DNA of 13,125 nt from DATHSN01 sp035464115 (GTDB lineage Bacteria; Actinomycetota; Acidimicrobiia; Acidimicrobiales; SKKL01): the NCBI GenBank assembly GCA_035464115.1, contig DATHSN010000028.1, positions 1-13,125 on the forward strand, in the 5' to 3' direction. How positions within the stretch are numbered: the first letter of the stretch is position 1; the number at the start of each line of letters is the position of its first letter. The notes beneath the pieces are model-generated. The model did not search any database. It worked only from the letters and a program-made list of their open reading frames with translations, and had not been told where the DNA came from. The translations under genes were made by a program, and so were the position numbers. This document shows positions 1 through 7,500 of this stretch, in pieces.

Positions 1-1322
1 TGGGCGTACTTGCGCAGCAGGTACACGTTGGCTCCGGCGAGGACCCCGTAGAGCAGGGTGAAGCCGATCATCGACACCCACACGAACGCGGCGCCGACGT
101 TGGGTGACACGCCGTCCTCGGTGCGCAGGACCCCCCACACCACCCAGGGCTGGCGGCCCATCTCGGTCATGATCCAGCCCGCCGAGTTGGCGACGAAGGG
201 GAGGGCGAGCGCGGGGATCGTGAGCTTGAGGTACCAGCTGGTGGTCTCGAGGCGGTTGCGGTACATGAGCCACAGCCCGATGCCCGACAGGGCGATCATG
301 GCGAAGCCGGCGCCGACCATGATCCGGAACGACCAGTAGACGACGCCCACGTTGGGGATGTAGTTCCCGGGACCGAACTGCTCCTCGTAGAGGGCCTGCA
401 GGTCGTTGATGCCCTCGACCGTTCCGTCCCAGGTGTTGGTGGACAGCACGCTCAGCGCGTGGGGGATGACGATGTTGATCGAGTTGCGCCCGTTCTCGAT
501 GTCGCCGACCGCGAAGATCGAGAAGCCGGCCGGCTGCTCGGTGTCCCACAGAGCCTCGGCGGCGGCCATCTTCATGGGCTGCTGCTCGGTCATGATCTGG
601 GCCTGGGTGTGGCCGGTGAAGGCGGTGAGGACGCCCGCGGCGAACACGAACACCAGCCCGATGCGGGCCGAGCGGGTGAAGACGTCGAGCTCGTTGCGGC
701 GCAACAGGTGCCAGGCGCTCACCGCGAGCACGAGCATGCCCGCGGTCATCCACGCCGCGAGGATCGTGTGCGGGAACGCGATGAGCAGCGTCGAGTTGGT
801 GAGGACCTCCCAGAACGACGTGAGCTCGGCGCGGCCGGCCACCTCGTTGATCCGGAACCCCACCGGGTGCTGCATCCACGAGTTGGCCGCGAGGATGAAC
901 GCCGCCGAGATCGTCGTGCCGAACGCCACGAGCCAGATGCAGGCCAGGTGGATGCGCCGGGGCAGGCGGTCCCAACCGAAGATCCAGAGGCCGAGGAACG
1001 TCGACTCGAGGAAGAAGGCGATCAGGCCCTCCATGGCGAGCGGGGCACCGAAGATGTCGCCCACGAACCGGGAGTAGTCCGACCAGTTCATGCCGAACTG
1101 GAACTCCTGGACGATGCCGGTGACGACGCCCAGGGCGAAGTTGATGAGCAGCAACTTCCCCCAGAACTTCGTCATCCGCAGGTAGGTGACGTTGTCGGTG
1201 CGGTGCCAGAGGGTCTGGGTGATGGCGACGAAGAGGGCCATCCCGATCGACAGCGGGACGAACAAGAAGTGGTAGACGGTCGTGATGCCGAACTGCCATC
1301 GGGCCAGATCGAGCGCGTCCAA
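1..1322 (-). CDS. cydA: Cytochrome bd ubiquinol oxidase subunit I, partial (C-terminus beyond window)
   Basis: Catalytic subunit of the quinol-oxidising terminal oxidase cytochrome bd, a multi-pass membrane protein that passes electrons from quinol to O2. The first 440 codons are present; the rest lies left of the window, where cydB would be expected. Visible signature residues, each shifted by one from E. coli: the b595 ligand position H18 (VYHFLFVP), E98 and E106 in MEGLIAFFLES, the b558 ligand H185 (FPHTILAAW), and the quinol-site pair K251/E256 (MKMAAAE). The other b558 ligand is M335 in FRIMVG, about 58 residues earlier than in E. coli, so this is the short-Q-loop form. The GRQPW motif is at 389-393. 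I chose a TTG start at 1322-1320 because a GAGGAG ribosome site (1334-1329) sits six bases upstream and the protein opens like the family. Very sure of family; the TTG start is likely. Confidence 0.96.
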   Translation of the reverse strand, partial: MDALDLARWQFGITTVYHFLFVPLSIGMALFVAITQTLWHRTDNVTYLRMTKFWGKLLLINFALGVVTGIVQEFQFGMNWSDYSRFVGDIFGAPLAMEGLIAFFLESTFLGLWIFGWDRLPRRIHLACIWLVAFGTTISAAFILAANSWMQHPVGFRINEVAGRAELTSFWEVLTNSTLLIAFPHTILAAWMTAGMLVLAVSAWHLLRRNELDVFTRSARIGLVFVFAAGVLTAFTGHTQAQIMTEQQPMKMAAAEALWDTEQPAGFSIFAVGDIENGRNSINIVIPHALSVLSTNTWDGTVEGINDLQALYEEQFGPGNYIPNVGVVYWSFRIMVGAGFAMIALSGIGLWLMYRNRLETTSWYLKLTIPALALPFVANSAGWIMTEMGRQPWVVWGVLRTEDGVSPNVGAAFVWVSMIGFTLLYGVLAGANVYLLRKYA

Positions 1323-1328
1323 GGGGGG

Positions 1329-1334
1329 CTCCTC
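1329..1334 (-). promoter_or_regulatory. Ribosome binding site deciding the TTG start of cydA
   Basis: GAGGAG on the minus strand, six bases before TTG. No ATG or GTG occurs in frame nearby that would give the conserved N-terminus, so this site supports the rare TTG start. Confidence 0.7.
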
Positions 1335-1463
1335 ACTCGCCGGTCGGGGGGTCGTTCGAATCGTGTTCAGCGCACACCCCAGGGGGTAGGGACGAAGGTC
1401 CCGCGCCCGGTGGTCGGGCGTCACGCTGGCCGCCGGAGGCGCGAGCGGGCAGGCTGTCGCCCT

Positions 1464-2312
1464 ATGCCCGACCCCGGTGCCCCGATCGTGCTGCCGGTGC
1501 TCGCCGTTCGGCCCGCCAGCGGTGATGCGGCGGGCGCACCCCCCACGGTCGTCCTCGACGGCTCGGGGCGCCCCGAGCTCGACGCGGCGCTGGAGGGGCT
1601 CACCGGACTGTCGATCTTGTCGGCGTTCGCGACGTGGAACGACGCCGCCGCCGACTGGGGCATCGCCGTGCTCGCGGTCGGTCTTCCCGACCCGGCCACC
1701 GGCCAGGTCGACCGGGTGATCGCCGCCAGCGTGTCGGTCCTCGAGCTGGGGGCCGATCAGCTGGCCCCGCTCGCCGGGGCCGCCGAGCTGCTGGTCGAGG
1801 TGGTGCGCGGTGCGGTCCACCACGGACCGTTCGCGGTGGCCGTCGATCCGGACCCGGTGCGACGGGCGCTGGCCGGCTTCGCCTCGGCCGACGGTCCGCT
1901 CACCGCGGTGCGCCCCGTCCGGGTGCTCGACGTGGGCGAGGCCGGCGGCGGCACCAGCGCCGAGCCGCGGCGTCCCCTCGTGCGCCTCGACGCGGCCGGC
2001 GCGGCCGACGTCGTGCGGCGCATCGTCGAGGCGGGTCGCTCGGGCGCCCGGCCGCTCACGGTGTGGCAGTCGGTCGACGACGGGCGTGGGGTGCTGTTGC
2101 TCGTCCGGGTCGGTGATCTGCCCACCGGTGAGCGGCCCCCGGTCTTCCTCTCGGCGACGTTCCGGCTCGGGGCCGACGCCGCGTCGCTGGCGCGCCTGGC
2201 CGCGGCCGACGCGTTCATCGTCGAGCTGGTCGACACGGTGGCGGCGCACCGGCTCACCGTCGGACACGACCGGTTCCGCCTGCGCGACCTGCTCGACGGC
2301 GCCACCTCCTAG
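1464..2312 (+). CDS. Conserved-looking hypothetical protein, 282 aa
   Basis: I do not recognise the family. The reading frame has actinobacterial codon use. The same frame is also open upstream through the antisense of cydA, so the start must be picked: ATG at 1464 follows the cydA start region and a weak GGCAGG at about ten bases. The protein has no signal peptide, no clear membrane segment and no Cys-rich or P-loop motif. It is rich in Ala, Val, Asp and Arg, with alternating hydrophobic stretches consistent with a cytosolic alpha/beta fold. A linker near residues 155-170 (Gly/Ser/Glu/Pro) may split it into two similar-sized halves. It is divergent from cydA and 76 bases upstream of an FKBP gene with its own promoter. 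Reality of the gene is fairly sure; function unknown. Confidence 0.7.
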   Translation: MPDPGAPIVLPVLAVRPASGDAAGAPPTVVLDGSGRPELDAALEGLTGLSILSAFATWNDAAADWGIAVLAVGLPDPATGQVDRVIAASVSVLELGADQLAPLAGAAELLVEVVRGAVHHGPFAVAVDPDPVRRALAGFASADGPLTAVRPVRVLDVGEAGGGTSAEPRRPLVRLDAAGAADVVRRIVEAGRSGARPLTVWQSVDDGRGVLLLVRVGDLPTGERPPVFLSATFRLGADAASLARLAAADAFIVELVDTVAAHRLTVGHDRFRLRDLLDGATS

Positions 2313-2345
2313 CGGGTCGGGGTCGGAAGCGGCGAGGCCCGTGGC

Positions 2346-2351
2346 TACGGT
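2346..2351 (+). promoter_or_regulatory. Candidate -10 element for the FKBP gene
   Basis: TACGGT matches the TANNNT form of actinobacterial -10 elements. A start site about seven bases downstream would give a leader of roughly 30 bases carrying the AAGGA ribosome site at 2376-2380, eight bases before the ATG. No convincing -35 is visible. Confidence 0.4.
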
Positions 2352-2388
2352 GGGGAGTCCTCGCACGCGACCGAGAAGGAACGAGCGC

Positions 2389-2811
2389 ATGCCCGCCACC
2401 GGCGACCGCGTCCGCATCCACTACACCGGCCGTCTCCCCGACGGCACCACGTTCGACAGCTCCGAGGGTCGTGAACCCCTCGAGTTCGTCGTCGGGGTCC
2501 AGCAGGTGATCTCCGGGCTCGACCAGGCCATCCTCGAGATGGATCCGGGCGAGTCGCGCACCGTCACCATCCCGCCGGAGGAGGCCTACGGCCCGCGCCA
2601 GCCCGGCCTCGAGCAGCGCGTCGACCGGTCCCAGCTCCCCGAGGGCGTCAGCGAGGGCGTCGCCCTGCAGGCCAACGTGGGCGGCCAGGACATGGTGCTG
2701 TGGGTCACCGAGCTCGACGACGACAGCGCCGTGGTCGACCCGAACCACCCCCTCGCCGGCCAGACCCTGGTGTTCGACGTCGAGCTCGTCGGGGTCGACG
2801 CCGGCGGCTGA
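2389..2811 (+). CDS. FKBP-type peptidyl-prolyl cis-trans isomerase, SlyD-like
   Basis: A 140-residue cytosolic prolyl isomerase and folding helper. The FKBP core opens with IHYTGRLPDGTTFDSS, giving the active-site-type residues Y12, F22 and D23. It continues with the flap GLDQAILEMDPGESRTVTIPPEEAYG and closes with NHPLAGQTLVFDVELV near 119-134. The stretch at about residues 65-118 between the two FKBP halves corresponds to the insert-in-flap chaperone domain of SlyD. Unlike E. coli SlyD there is no His/Cys-rich metal-binding tail; the protein ends shortly after the core. Start ATG is supported by AAGGA eight bases upstream. Family assignment is secure; the client proteins are unknown, and nothing in the neighbourhood points to one. 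Confidence 0.95.
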   Translation: MPATGDRVRIHYTGRLPDGTTFDSSEGREPLEFVVGVQQVISGLDQAILEMDPGESRTVTIPPEEAYGPRQPGLEQRVDRSQLPEGVSEGVALQANVGGQDMVLWVTELDDDSAVVDPNHPLAGQTLVFDVELVGVDAGG

Positions 2812-2827
2812 TCCCACCGCACCGCAG

Positions 2828-2843
2828 GGGCGCCGAGGCGCCC
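2828..2843 (+). terminator. Short GC hairpin after the FKBP gene
   Basis: Inverted repeat GGGCGCC-GA-GGCGCCC, 17 bases past the FKBP stop. It folds as a 6-bp stem with a four-base loop. There is no U-tract, which is common for terminators in high-GC actinobacteria, so the call rests on the position and the stem only. Confidence 0.4.
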
Positions 2844-2940
2844 ACTGCTCAAGATGCCGGTCCCGGGCGCCGAAGGTTGAGAGCGCGCGGGTGGGTCCGA
2901 CGGCTCACCCGACACCCTCGACCGCTTCGGAGTCCGATCC

Positions 2941-4140
2941 GTGCCCGCACACCCGTCTCGCCGTTCGCTCGCCGCGGTGCTCGCCGTGCTGGTGGCGGCG
3001 TCCGTCGCCGGCCCCGCCGCGGCGCGCCCCGGCCCGGCCGCGACCTCGGTCGCGGCCCTGGGGGCGGGGGTGCCCGCGGTCACGGCCCCCGCGGCCGACG
3101 ACGAGCTCGACGAGCTGGTGCGCCGGCGCCTCGAGCTGACGTTCGCGCGCGGGCTCCTCGAGCTCCACGACGCCGTCACCCGCGAGGCGCTGGCCGAGCT
3201 GGCCCCCCGCCTCGCCGAGGCCGAGCGGGTGGCCCAAGAGACCCAGGCCGAGCTGGCCCGGGCCACGATCGAGGCCCAGCGGGCCGCCGCGGCCGAAGCC
3301 GCCACCCGTGCCGAGCTGGTCGAGCTGGAGCGGCTGATGGCCGAGATGGCGGTGGCCGCCTACGTGCGACCACCCCAGAGCGACGAGCTGGCCACCCTGC
3401 TCGACGCGTCGTCGCCGGCGCACGCCGAGCGCATGTCGGTGTACCTCGACGCCAAGGCCAGCCGCGACTTCGACGTCGCCGAGGCGCTGCGGCGCGCCCG
3501 CGCCCGCCTCGAGCACCAGACCAGGGCTGCCCGCGCCGCCGAGCAGCGGTCCCAGGAGCGGCGCGCCGCGGCGGCCACGGCGCTCGAGTCCCTCGAGTCG
3601 GCCCGCGCCGAGCAGGAGGCGTTGCTCGCCGACATCGGCGGACGGCTCGACACCGCCGAGCTCGAGGCCTGGGCGGTCACCGAGGAGATCGACCGGACCC
3701 GTGACCGCGTCACCGCCGAGGCCCGTCGCCAGCGCGACGGGGGTCGGGGGATCCCGCTCACGCGGGTCGGCGAGATCGTCGTCCACGACGACCTGGCCGG
3801 TCCGCTCGCCGCGCTGCTGGAGGCGGCCGAGGCCGACGGCATCCGCCTCGGCGGGGGCGGCTACCGCGACAACGCCTCGCAGATCGCGCTGCGCCGCGCC
3901 CACTGCGGCGAGGACGACTACGCCGTCTACGAGATGCCGGCGAGCGAGTGCTCACCACCGACGGCCCGCCCGGGGACGTCGATGCACGAGCTCGGCCTGG
4001 CCATCGACTTCACCGTCGGGGGCCAGACGATCTCGTCACGGTCGAGCCCGGCGTTCCGCTGGCTGGCCGAGCACGCCGCGTACTACGGCCTGTACAACCT
4101 GCCGTCGGAGCCCTGGCACTGGTCGATCAGCGGCGGATGA
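2941..4140 (+). CDS. Secreted coiled-coil protein with C-terminal VanY/M15 D-alanyl-D-alanine carboxypeptidase domain
   Basis: Probable cell-wall hydrolase of 399 residues acting outside the membrane on peptidoglycan stem peptides. Residues 1-28 form a signal peptide (RR, then an Ala/Val/Leu core, AAA-R exit). Residues about 55-245 are strongly helical and charged (Glu/Arg/Ala heptad-like), a long coiled coil with a break around YVRPPQSDELATLLDASS. Residues about 265-399 are the peptidase: the SMHELGLAID motif provides zinc ligands H349 and D356, and EPWHW provides catalytic E390 and zinc ligand H393. C-terminal length after EPWHW is normal, so the domain is complete. The architecture resembles envelope hydrolases whose coiled coil mediates control by a membrane partner; no FtsEX genes are in view. 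GTG start chosen for the GGAG eight bases upstream and the intact signal peptide. Two cysteines near 322 and 336 could pair outside the cell. Confidence 0.9.
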   Translation: MPAHPSRRSLAAVLAVLVAASVAGPAAARPGPAATSVAALGAGVPAVTAPAADDELDELVRRRLELTFARGLLELHDAVTREALAELAPRLAEAERVAQETQAELARATIEAQRAAAAEAATRAELVELERLMAEMAVAAYVRPPQSDELATLLDASSPAHAERMSVYLDAKASRDFDVAEALRRARARLEHQTRAARAAEQRSQERRAAAATALESLESARAEQEALLADIGGRLDTAELEAWAVTEEIDRTRDRVTAEARRQRDGGRGIPLTRVGEIVVHDDLAGPLAALLEAAEADGIRLGGGGYRDNASQIALRRAHCGEDDYAVYEMPASECSPPTARPGTSMHELGLAIDFTVGGQTISSRSSPAFRWLAEHAAYYGLYNLPSEPWHWSISGG

Positions 4141-4143
4141 CGC

Positions 4144-4167
4144 GACGGCGCCCCCGGGGCGCCCGTC
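4144..4167. terminator. Bidirectional terminator hairpin between convergent genes
   Basis: GACGG-CGCCCC pairs with GGGGCGCCCGTC, a near-perfect 11-bp stem with one bulge, placed between the stop of the carboxypeptidase gene (4140) and the stop of the P-II-like gene (4166). It overlaps the latter stop by two bases. It would serve both converging transcripts. There is no U-run on either side. Confidence 0.6.
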
Positions 4168-4504
4168 AGCGGTCGGGGCCGGTGGTGAAGTGCTCGGGTC
4201 GGCTGACGTAGGTGTCGGACACGAACACCACGCCGGAGTGGGTGGCGAACAGCTCGCTCAGCCCCGCGAGGATCGCATCGACCCGGTCGGCCGGGAGCAC
4301 GGTGATGAGCATGGCCAGCCCGGCGCGGTCGTTGAAGAGCAGGCGACCCTCGCGGGCGCCGCCGTGGCCCATGCCGGACACCCCGCTGACGGTGGTGTAG
4401 CCGGTGACGCCGGCCGCGGTGAACAGGTCGCGCACGACCGCGGCGTCCTCGGCGCCGACCACCACCTCGACCTTGGTCATCTTCTTCAGCCCGGGATGCG
4501 TCAC
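4166..4504 (-). CDS. P-II-like small regulatory protein of the dab operon
   Basis: A 112-residue protein with the P-II ferredoxin-like layout: strand MTKVEVVV (9-16), helix AVVRDLFTAAG, strand, a short Gly-rich T-loop region SGVSGMGHGGAREGRLLF (40-57), strand LAMLITVL, helix DRVDAILAGL and a C-terminal strand GVVFVSDTYV. P-II proteins are trimers that bind nucleotides and control transporters or enzymes. The T-loop is shorter than in GlnB and has no tyrosine at the uridylylation position, so nitrogen-type modification is unlikely. Directly downstream of the DabB-DabA fusion, it most likely tunes bicarbonate uptake, by analogy to SbtB and to P-II proteins next to carbon-uptake genes; this is inference. 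GTG start at 4504 is chosen because AAGGAG (4515-4510) sits five bases upstream; ATG at codon 9 is the alternative and would match the usual P-II N-terminus. Confidence 0.85.
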   Translation of the reverse strand: MTHPGLKKMTKVEVVVGAEDAAVVRDLFTAAGVTGYTTVSGVSGMGHGGAREGRLLFNDRAGLAMLITVLPADRVDAILAGLSELFATHSGVVFVSDTYVSRPEHFTTGPDR

Positions 4505-4560
4505 GGCTGCTCCTTCAGGGTTCGGGTGGGCTCATCGAGGTGGGCGAGGTCGGGGCTCAT
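4501..4560 (-). CDS. 19-codon mini-ORF bridging the dab fusion and the P-II-like gene
   Basis: ATG at 4560-4558 overlaps the dab stop as ATGA. The ORF encodes MSPDLAHLDEPTRTLKEQP and its TGA (4503-4501) overlaps the GTG start of the P-II-like gene as GTGA. It contains the AAGGAG that would load ribosomes for the P-II-like gene. Either it is a translated coupler, or it is simply the 52-base intercistronic gap that happens to stay open. The double four-base overlap favours coupling but does not prove a functional peptide. Confidence 0.35.
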   Translation of the reverse strand: MSPDLAHLDEPTRTLKEQP

Positions 4561-7500
4561 CCGGCCAGCGCCGCAGGGGACGTGGGGTGGTGGTCGACCA
4601 GCGGGGATGCGTCGGCCGACTCCTGCGACCATGGCACCCAGCGCAGGTGGGCGTCGAGCTGCGACCAGTGGTCGTCGTCGCCCGAGCGGGCGACCAGCGC
4701 GATCCATCCGTTGCCGATCAAGCGCTGCAGCACGGGGTTGCGCTCGACGATGGCGCTCACGCGCGCGAGCGGGGCCTGGACGACGGCGAGGAGCCGGACC
4801 GGTTCGTGCACGGCCCCGTCGCCCGACGCCACCGACTCGCGGGGCAGGCCGATGCGCAGGTCGCCCTCGGGCCCGAGGAGCACGCCCACGCCGCCACCGA
4901 GCGGGTTGTGGACGAGCTTCGGGCCGGCGCCGTAGGCGATGTCGTCGACGGTCGAGAAGTAGTACTGCGTCGAGATCCACTCGGCGACGACCAGCGGGGC
5001 GGTGAGGATCGTCTCGAGCGCGGTGGCGTCGGGGTCGCGGTCGGCCTCGTAGGTGTGCAGGAAGACCCGACCACCGAGGTCGACGCCGCGCGTGAGCGAT
5101 CGGGGTCCGATGACGAACGCGGCGCACCCGGCGAGCCCCCACTCGGGACGGGTCTGGGCCCAGTCGGTGGCGCGGCGCACGAGGTGGGCGGCCGCCGCCG
5201 CACCGTCACCGGCGCGGGCCCGGGCGGGAGCGCCCGGCAGGGTCCGACAGCGCTCGACCGCGGCCCGTCGCCCCGCCTCGGCGAGGTCGACGCGCAGGCG
5301 CTCGACGTCGCCGTGATGGGTGGCGGGGACGTCGTCGAGGTCGAACAGCGTGACCCGCTCGGTGGTGGTGTCGTGCTGCCCGCCGACGAACCAGGTGTCG
5401 TCGGGGATGGCGATGCCGCGCTCGGCGAGCGCGACCCGCACCGCGGGACGGTTCAGCACCGCGGCGAGGAGGCGGGCGTTGACGCCGCCCGGGTTGCCGC
5501 CGCAGGCGCCGCAGTCGAGCGCCGACTCGTAGGGGTTGTTCTCGGTGGTCGAGCCGTGCCCGCAGAGCACGACGAGCCGGGCGTGGCCCTCGGTGAGGCC
5601 GACGAGGCGAAGGGCGGTCTCCGCGAGCAGCGCCTGCTCGTCGGGGGCGAGGCCCAGGTGGCCCTCCGCGTCGATGGTGAGCCGGGTGGGCGCCGGCGGC
5701 GCCAGCCGCGCCGTGGCCCGACGCCGCCAACCGTCCCACCGGGTGGGTGCCGCGGTGCGAGCGACGAGCTCGACCATCGCCAGCCAGCCGACGACCTCGA
5801 CGAAGGCGAAGGGGGTGGTGACGCCGGACTTGGTGTCGTGGACCACGTGGGTCAGGGCGCCGAGCCGTCGCCGGCCGGTCACCGCGGCGTCGCCGTCGCC
5901 GACGGGGCGCTCGGAGATGTCGGCCCGGGGCCGGACGAGCACGGGGCACTGGTCGGTGGCCCCCTGTCCGGCGAGCGGCTGGTGGCGCACGGCGGCGCCG
6001 AAGAACCCGGCGATGCCGATCGTCTCGTGCTCGCCGACCGCCTCGAGGTGGCGACGCAGCACCTCGGAGCGCACGTCGATGCAGAACGCCACCTGGCTGG
6101 CGGGCCGCTCGGCGGACGGGGTCACCGGCCGGATCCGGGCGATCAGGTCGTCGCGCACCGCCCGCTCGTGGGCCGCGAGCCACACGGCACGGCGGACCTC
6201 GTCGGTGACACCGAGCGCGATCGCCGCGGTCGCCACGGGGGTCGCCGTCGCGGCAGGGCCGTCGGGTGGCGGTGCGGGCGGTGATGCGGGGGCGGTGGCG
6301 GTGGCGTGGGGGAGGGGGGCGGTGGCGTCGGGGTCGGGCGGGGCGAGCGCGGCGACGAGCGCGGCCGGGTGCCGGTCGACGCCGCGCGCGTCGGCGGCGG
6401 CGACGACCGCGCGCTGCTCGAGGGTGAGGCGGAGGGCGAGCAGCTCGACCAGATCGGCCGGCGGGAGGTGCCGTCCTGGTTCGTCGGGTGCGTCGGCCCG
6501 CCAGCTGACGTGGGCCACCCAGCCGGGCTGCTGGCCGAGGCTGCGGCGGAGGTAGTCGACGACCTGGCCGTCGGCGACGCCGAGGCCGTCGAGGGCGGCG
6601 ACGAGGGCGTCGTCGGGCCGCTCGGCGAGCTCGTGGCCCCGGGGGTCGAGCTGTCGCCACGCGGCCCACAGGCCGGCGTCGCGGCCCGGGAGGGTCCACG
6701 TCGCCTGGCTGGTGTCGACGTGGACGGCGAGCCACAGGGCGAGCTCGCGATCGATGGTGGCGATCACGTCGGACCCCGTGACCCGGTCGAGCCACTCGCC
6801 CCAGGTGAGGTCGACGCCCACGCGGCCGGGATCGCAGCGGGGATCGGCAGGGGGAGACGACGCGGTGTCGGCGGGAGGCTCCAGGACCGCCAGGCGGGCG
6901 GCCTCGATGGCGGGCACCGTGCTCGTCCCGAGCGCCACCGCAGGGTGCGCGTCGAGGCCGGGGAGGTGGTGGCGCAGGGCGGCGAGGAGGTGGTCGTCGG
7001 TGATGCGACCCCGCTCGCGCAGGCCGAGGAAGTGGTCGTGGGGCAGGTGGGTGCGACCCGGCCGCAGGGCCCGGGCGGTGGCGGTGGCCTCGCCGAACGT
7101 CGCCCCTTCGAGCGCGGCCAGTGGGTTCGACGCCACGAACCCGGTGAGGGGCCACGAGGGGCCGACCAGCTCGGCGGCGAGGGCGACGCGGCTGCGCACG
7201 GTGGTCCGCGCCACGACCGGCGGCGGCGCCGGGGCGGGGAGGGCGGGGGGCGCGGGATCGGTGACCCGCTCGGTGAGGAGCCGGCGGTAGAGCCAGGCCG
7301 GCCGGGACCGCACGAGGAGCGCGGCGCCTGCGGCGACCACCACGACGGCCACCTGGGCAGCTGCGCCCGGGCCGTCGACGGGGCGCGGGAGCCCGAGGGC
7401 GGTGTCGAGCGCGTCGACGGCGGCGCCGTAGCCGACCGCCGTGAGCCCGATGGCTGCGCCGGCGAGCGCAGGGCCCACCGGGCCAGCGCCGGGCAGGTGC

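Noticed and set aside
459..1463. Open frame upstream of and continuous with the 282-residue protein
   Set aside because: It is antisense to cydA, whose protein sequence is unmistakable. The translation is Glu/Arg/Gly-rich, as expected from reverse reading of GC-rich codons.
2844..2940. Possible riboswitch before the cell-wall peptidase gene
   Set aside because: The 97-base gap is too short for the c-di-AMP class found before actinobacterial wall hydrolases. Only a 6-bp hairpin (2888-2911) is visible.
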